A stretch of 64,000 bases of DNA from Pomacea canaliculata (taxonomy: Eukaryota; Mollusca; Gastropoda; Architaenioglossa; Ampullariidae): NCBI RefSeq assembly GCF_003073045.1, contig NC_037590.1, positions 992,001 through 1,056,000 of the forward strand, read 5' to 3'. The notes beneath the pieces were generated by a model that was not told the origin of the DNA, did not search any database, and saw only the letters and a list, made by a program, of their open reading frames with translations. A program made the translations under genes and the position numbers. Below, in pieces: positions 58,391-64,000 of this stretch. The number at the start of each line of letters is the position of its first letter. Positions within the stretch are counted from its first letter, which is position 1.

Positions 58391-59480
58391 AACTGTCATA
58401 AAGTATTAACACTCAAACTGTGTGTTGTGTGATTTTTACATCCACAAGTGGAAATAGTACAGTAATGTGTGGAAATAATCCCGCCACCACACACACACAC
58501 ATACATATCTTCCTACGCCCCTGTATATCTATGTAAGTGTGTGTGTGTGCTGACTGTGAACGTCACGAACTATGTTGTAAGGTCGCCATGTCACGACCCA
58601 GCCATGTGTCAACCACTTGTGAAGTATGCGATGACATGCTCGACACCCACACCAAGTGACGACACGACAAACAGTGAACGTGGGGGACAGAAATGTGTTC
58701 ACAATGAGGGACAGCCGCCGCCAATGCTGCTCTACTGACTCCATCAGGCACGTCACCACGCTGTTTGTTATTGTTGTACTTGTCTGTGTTCGACTGTTAC
58801 GTCACTGCATTGTTATTGTTGTACTTGTCTGTGTTCCACTGTTACGTCACCACGTTGTTTGTACTTCGCTACGAACTGCCGTATTTGATAAACTTCACTC
58901 TAACCAGGTCAACTAAATAAAGAAAAAAACATTGACGTCAGTAGACGACACTCAGGCCGTCAGGCGGGTGCAAACACCCGGTGTAGGGGCCGCACTGTGC
59001 CAGCCCTCGGTCTACTCACATTTTCCCGAAGTTTCGTCACACAATCAGAAGTGCAAATGATGCGTTGTGTCACTTGTATTCTGCAATATCCTGAAGTATG
59101 TTACCTCCCTAGTCTGTCTCCTCCTCCCCTCACACACCCGCACTCACTAACACCACCGGTAGGGCGCCGGGTAGAGCCAGCTACCCGTATCACCACGTGT
59201 CACCTGTGAGGTGTTGATTGGTGTCGATGACAGTCCCACCACAATGACTCTTGCTTCTTACCGAGGTTTTAGCTTTGTAAGAGTGGAACACGTCACTGAC
59301 GACACCCCGGGTGGCAGCACTAACGTCTGCAATAACAGCATTGGTGAGCACGTGACCCCACGGTCAAGGTTAGTGACCCCTGATGTCCGGCTGTGCAGCA
59401 GCACGTCTGTGAACATGAGCTGAGTGAACACCATACGTCTGTGAACATGTGGAACAAAGTTCCTGTTTGCTTTATTATTT
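58391..59480. other. Non-coding stretch with a candidate distal poly(A) signal
   Basis: No supported gene. AATAAA at 58915-58920 could end a long-UTR form of the PIK3AP1-like transcript. A 48-bp segment with TTATTGTTGTACTTGTCTGT is duplicated at about 58768 and 58812. Confidence 0.4.
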
Positions 59481-59770
59481 TTGTGTGGGGAGAGGGGTTC
59501 TGAGGTTGCATAACAACATCACAGCAATCACACATCAACAAAGTCTTGTAGAGTAACAGTATCACAGCAATCACACATTATCATAGTCTTGTGTTATTAC
59601 ATAACAACATCACAACAATCACACATCAACAAAGTCTTGTGTTATTTCATAACAATATCACAACAATCACACATCAACAAAGTCTTGTAGAGTAACAATA
59701 TCACAACAATCACACATTATCATCGTCTTGTGTTATTATAAAACAGTATCAAACAATCACACTCAGCTGC
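59480..59770. repeat. Approximately 55-60-bp minisatellite
   Basis: Five copies of CATCACAACAATCACACATC with AACAAAGTCTTGTGTTAT or GTAGAGTAACA variants. Confidence 0.85.
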
Positions 59771-59904
59771 TCACAGTTTCCACGACACAGTTCACTAGCC
59801 CCACACCCTGATCTTCTCCGAGCAAACGTAGGATGATAAAAGATTTATTTCACATAAAAATACAAATACATGCATGCAGTCCAAAGCCTGGTGTAGCGGC
59901 TATG

Positions 59905-59998
59905 CCAGTGCTATCCAGTGCTACCCCAGTGCTACCAGTGCTATCCCAGTGCTATCTCAGTGCTATCAGTGCTATGCCAGTGCTATCCGTGCTAAGCC
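59905..59998. repeat. 10-bp minisatellite
   Basis: CCAGTGCTAT and variants, about nine copies. Confidence 0.85.
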
Positions 59999-59999
59999 T

Positions 60000-62980
60000 C
60001 CCTCCATTGTCTCACCTGTGGCAGTAAGCCTCCATTAATGACTTTGATGTCCACGGTGACAGCAGGCAGTCCTGACAGCCCCTCGTCACTGACTCACCCC
60101 CCTTGCTCGAGGTTCTCTAACCTAAGTGTCCTTCCCCCCGAGTCCCGCCCTCGTTGTCAAGGTGAAGGACTTGGACAAAGCGGAAGTCGTCACGACTGCT
60201 CAGTTTCCATTGGTCTGTCGACACCCAGGTTTGCAATGTACTTCTCTTCACACATTCTCACAGCTGCACACACAAAGGATGCCGTTGGTCAACCGCTGAC
60301 CTAGCATCCTTCATCCAATCACAAGCAGCCAGCAAGGACAAGGGAGGCACCATCCCTACTGACCCCTTGCCCCACCTGCAGATCATCCTGCTATTACTAG
60401 AGGTCAGTGACACCTGCTAGCCAGCTTGTCGACCTCTCAAACCCCTCTGCACTGGAACAGACCCCTCCCCACATCCTCCTCCTCCCTGCCATGTCCTCAA
60501 GCCACACTGGACTCTCTGTGTGCGATCTGACGACTGTGAGATGACCACGTGGACAGGTGTACAGGTGTGTGTTGAACTGTTTGACAGGTGTCATGCTTGT
60601 GTAGGTGTTCGTGTTGGTGTCCCACATCCAGTACCGTTGGTGACGAGACTCGCAGCACGTAGGCCCCGCCGTGGGGTGAGTGGTCCATCGCACCAAGCGC
60701 AGCTCTGTAGTCAGCCTGCAAGTGAACACAAGTCTTGAGAGACAAGCACACAGGTGGCGGTAGGTGGTAGACATGGAGGCTGCAATGCTCCAGTGACTGT
60801 TCCGCTCTGTTGACCAGCGTCTGGTGCACGGCGAACATCGCTGATGGTCCTTGGCATCATGGGGTTACCCCCCTTGTCATGAGCACACTGTTGACGATTC
60901 ACACGAGTTATCGCTCCTTGTGTCCAGGTATTTCAAGGTGTGTGATCACATTCACTGTCAGCTCCAGGATATGAAAAAAAAAAAAGCTTGACATCCTGAA
61001 CATACAAAGAGCTTTTATCAAATATTTCCTTTTGACATTATTTGTTTGAGGCGCTTGCTGGAACACAGGTAAACATGGAAATAAAGGTCAGGGTTAGAGT
61101 TCCTCCGTCACCTCCTCGTCTTGTCATCACCATCAACGATCTGCGCAACATGGTCTCGCCTTTCGTTTCGGCTTCATTTTGGGGTTTTATTGCTTTTGTT
61201 GTTTTTGTTGTTTGTTTTTCTGTCTTTTGAGCGGAATTTCCAGTTGTGTCATGAACGATAAATATTCATACTAACAAATCAAGACAAACGACATTTATGA
61301 TCAAACGGGTCATTTGAATATTCTAATGAGGTCAAAATACACACGATAGTCACACAACGACCTCGGCTACAAGAATCCGGCGACTGACGTCAGCTGCACT
61401 GAGCACGTGACTGGAATCCAAATCTCGTCCTGACTGCGGTCCCACCAGGAAGCCTCGTGTCACCATAAAGATGGTGTGGGGGAGGGGGAGTGGGTGGGGA
61501 GGCGTTAAAGTAGGGTCAAAGGCTAAAGGCAGTGTCACCTGAATGCAATTGAAAGGTAAACGTGATGTCTGACAGGCTGACACACACAGAGAGAGAGAAG
61601 TCTTCCTCTTGTGGGAGGATGCACTAAGAATGAGGAGCGAAATCCTTGTTTACGACTCATTGTGTGCAGGGTTTTCACTGCCGTGTGGTTGATGTCTGTC
61701 TAGACAAGGGCTTTGGATGATTTGATTTCCACCATCTCAGCTTGTGACAACAGTCTTTGGGGGGGACAACCACCACAGGCTTCCTTCAGGTCTCACGCCC
61801 TCACCTCACCTCGTGCATTGAAATACTTCTACACGGACACCCGCAATAGGGCAGGGTGCTTTGGCTTTTCGTTCCTGTTGTGTTTGTTACTTACACGACA
61901 CAAATTAATACACCTGTATACACATTCACACACTGCATCCCGGGTACATCTACACCTGTATACACATTCACACAGTGCATCCCGGGTACATTCTCACAGA
62001 CTCTGTAACCAGGGCGGCAGAGAAAGAATCGGTGGCCCCTTCGCCCGTCATTGTGACTACCAGCAAATGGTGGCCCGTGATATTGTCATGACGACAGAAG
62101 GTTGTGATACTGGGTATAGTTTATATACAGTATATACACATATAGCTTACTTATATACACATACTTCTATACATATATTACATACACATAGCTGACTCCG
62201 ACTCATCAACATTAGTCAACACAACACACCAACAACAACAAACACAATGTCTGTCGCCACATTGCTGTCACTTGTCTCCTTACTTCTCTCTCTCTCTGTT
62301 TTATATTGCAAAACGTAAACAGTAAGATTTAAACTATAAACAAGTAAATGACTAAAAAAAAATATGTTAATGTACAAAGAACCAACTTGCTCATTTTGTC
62401 AAAGAAATATTTATTAGGGCCGATACAGGATTTAACAGGCAGACAGCACAGACAAATAACTTGAGAATATCAAAGGCTTCTGGCGGCAGACATGATGGAG
62501 CTTTGCTTTAATCTCATTTATTTCGGGAGAGAGAGAGAAGTCTGACATTTGACAGAGACCAACGTTATACAGTGTCTACCTATATCTTTGAATGATAGAC
62601 TCGTGTACAGCCAGCCAGCCAGCCAGCCAGACAGTCTGACAAAGGACGTCTGCTGGATGTAACGAGAGACAAACAAGAGTGTGAAAGTGAAGGACCTTTC
62701 AACTTTCACCTTCCTGTCAGTGACCTTGCCAGAAATTCTGTGACGGAGCAGTGACATCGACACGGTCGTCACGATGACGACGATGAGCACAAAGTCTGCT
62801 AAACACCAGGTGGCGCTCACAGGTAACTGCACCTTGCTCAGTCTGTGGTCATTAGTAACGAGCAGGAAATTCCGACAACGCGTCTCGTCACCAATGGAGG
62901 GTCAGTCATCTCCCAGGCGCATGTTTGGCAATATCGGGAAAACTGTCCTGAGAGACAGAGAGACAGAGAGACAGAGACTG
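60000..62980. other. Intergenic stretch, no supported gene
   Basis: Open frames on the minus strand at 60497-60838 start after an acceptor-like TTGCAG but give no recognisable domain. A (CCAG)n run lies at 62610-62628 and a 50-bp duplication around CACATTCACACACTGCATCC at 61921-61990. Confidence 0.4.
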
Positions 62981-62984
62981 AGAG

Positions 62985-63052
62985 CAAGTCTTGTTTGCGG
63001 CCACAAAGTCGACAAAACATCTCTGAGCGTCATCAGGGTACATGACACCCGG
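62985..63052 (-). CDS. Possible exon of an ADAMTS-like metalloprotease (fragment)
   Basis: On the minus strand, after a good acceptor ACCTCTTACAG, the frame reads PGVMYPDDAQRC, FVDFVAANKTC. This resembles the start of the ADAMTS-type cysteine-rich/disintegrin-like segment (PG..Y..D.QC...FG....C). No catalytic HExxH exon, no clear donor and no second exon were found, so it may be a fragment or a chance match. The exon end given is only where the resemblance stops. Confidence 0.25.
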
Positions 63053-63667
63053 CTGTAAGAGGTATTCAGAGCATGACACATCCACCCTCTTGATACCCGG
63101 TGAGCTGCCGACATCCCTCCTGACACTTTTCAACGGCCGGAGTGGGAAGTGCGACAGGGACGGGGGGCGGGGAGCGGGGTACCTTTCACAAAAGTCGGTC
63201 ACTGTGCTCCATTTTTTTCATGTCGTTGTAAAACGATGATAGCTGTGGGTAGAAATGGTGACACGATGCTGGGCTGATTGTACTGGTCTTTAGTCTCTGG
63301 ACATTGTTGAGAAAACCAAAGACAGTTAATTGTCTCCGACTGTTGGCAGCCTTCAGCGCCATCTTGACGTGTGTGTCCTCTATAAGGGTACGTGCGGGTA
63401 TGTGAGAGGAAATCATCGACAGTTTCCTCTCTTCGTCGACACTCCACGTTACGCTCTGAGGTTGATGCTGGTCATCACATATATACTCCCATAATTTCTC
63501 AGGTTTGTACTTGACACCAGCAGCGCGACAAGGTGCATGAAGATGTCTCAGCCCTCAGCCTCCCACACCTGGAATATTGTGAGACCTTGTTCTCATCATC
63601 ACTTCGTCTCTACAGTAGGCGGCGATGTTGTCCACCCTCTGTGAACTGCGCTGTGCTGGGTACGGGT

Positions 63668-63800
63668 ACACAAAGACAGGGTACACGATGACAGGGTACA
63701 GATACACGATGACAGGGTACAGATACACGATGACAGGGTACAGATACACGATGACAGGGTACAGATACACGATGACAGGGTACACGATGACAGGGTACAC
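63668..63800. repeat. 21-bp minisatellite
   Basis: Six copies of GTACAGATACACGATGACAG plus G. Open in both orientations as a seven-residue repeat; not coding. Confidence 0.95.
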
Positions 63801-64000
63801 AAACAGGAACAGTGGCACAGGGTCTAACTTCAATGACGAAAAAAGTGAAAATGTTGGACGATCTTTAGGTGAACAACTTTTCACAGGTTGATTTCTGTGT
63901 CACTGGACAGACAAGCCCCACAATGTCACGTGACGCTTCGTTCATTCGGCGCTTAGTGTTTTGTCCACGGTTCTATGTTCGGGTGGACTGATTTGTACAC

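Noticed and set aside
60397..60838. Overlapping minus-strand frames starting after an acceptor-like TTGCAG
   Set aside because: Two frames are equally open and neither shows a known domain or a usable donor.

Overview
The window is eukaryotic DNA from an animal, most likely a mollusc or another lophotrochozoan. Four intron-rich genes can be read exon by exon with GT-AG junctions and matching phases. The opsin has the conserved landmarks of cephalopod and gastropod Gq-rhodopsins, including a proline-rich tail. Much of the rest is tandem repeat: I count about thirty minisatellites or microsatellites, nearly all intronic or intergenic. No bacterial, phage or CRISPR features were seen.

Layout. 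(1) 1-1,100, minus strand: the 5' end of a gene for a secreted or membrane SRCR-domain protein, with a signal-peptide exon and half an SRCR domain; it runs off the left edge. (2) 5,640-12,825, plus strand: a Gq-type rhodopsin with a TATA promoter, a non-coding first exon, a 3.1 kb first intron and seven coding exons. (3) 16,897-22,553, minus strand: TSEN54, a subunit of the tRNA-splicing endonuclease, nine exons, with a dead non-LTR retrotransposon in intron 1. (4) 27,399-35,734, minus strand: N-acetylneuraminate lyase (NPL), eleven exons, with a 1.7 kb 25-bp minisatellite in intron 2. (5) 46,313-56,638, plus strand: a homologue of the PI3-kinase adaptor BCAP/PIK3AP1 (TIR-like, DBB, ankyrin-like, YxxM, proline-rich), with a 2.6 kb 30-bp satellite in its 3' half. 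(6) 56,639-64,000: mostly non-coding and repetitive, with one weak ADAMTS-like exon on the minus strand. The neighbours share no obvious pathway.

Four apparent single-base frameshifts break otherwise well-conserved coding sequence: one in the opsin tail, two in TSEN54, one in NPL. One lies in a C5 run and one in a 15-bp tandem repeat. Residual assembly indels are the simplest explanation, but this cannot be settled from the sequence alone.

The most unusual structure is in the opsin gene. The 3' splice site and first bases of coding exon 4 are duplicated in tandem eight times, and three upstream copies are in frame and open. Two much larger intronic arrays, in NPL and PIK3AP1, also place a branchpoint-like or acceptor-like AG motif in every unit on the transcribed strand.
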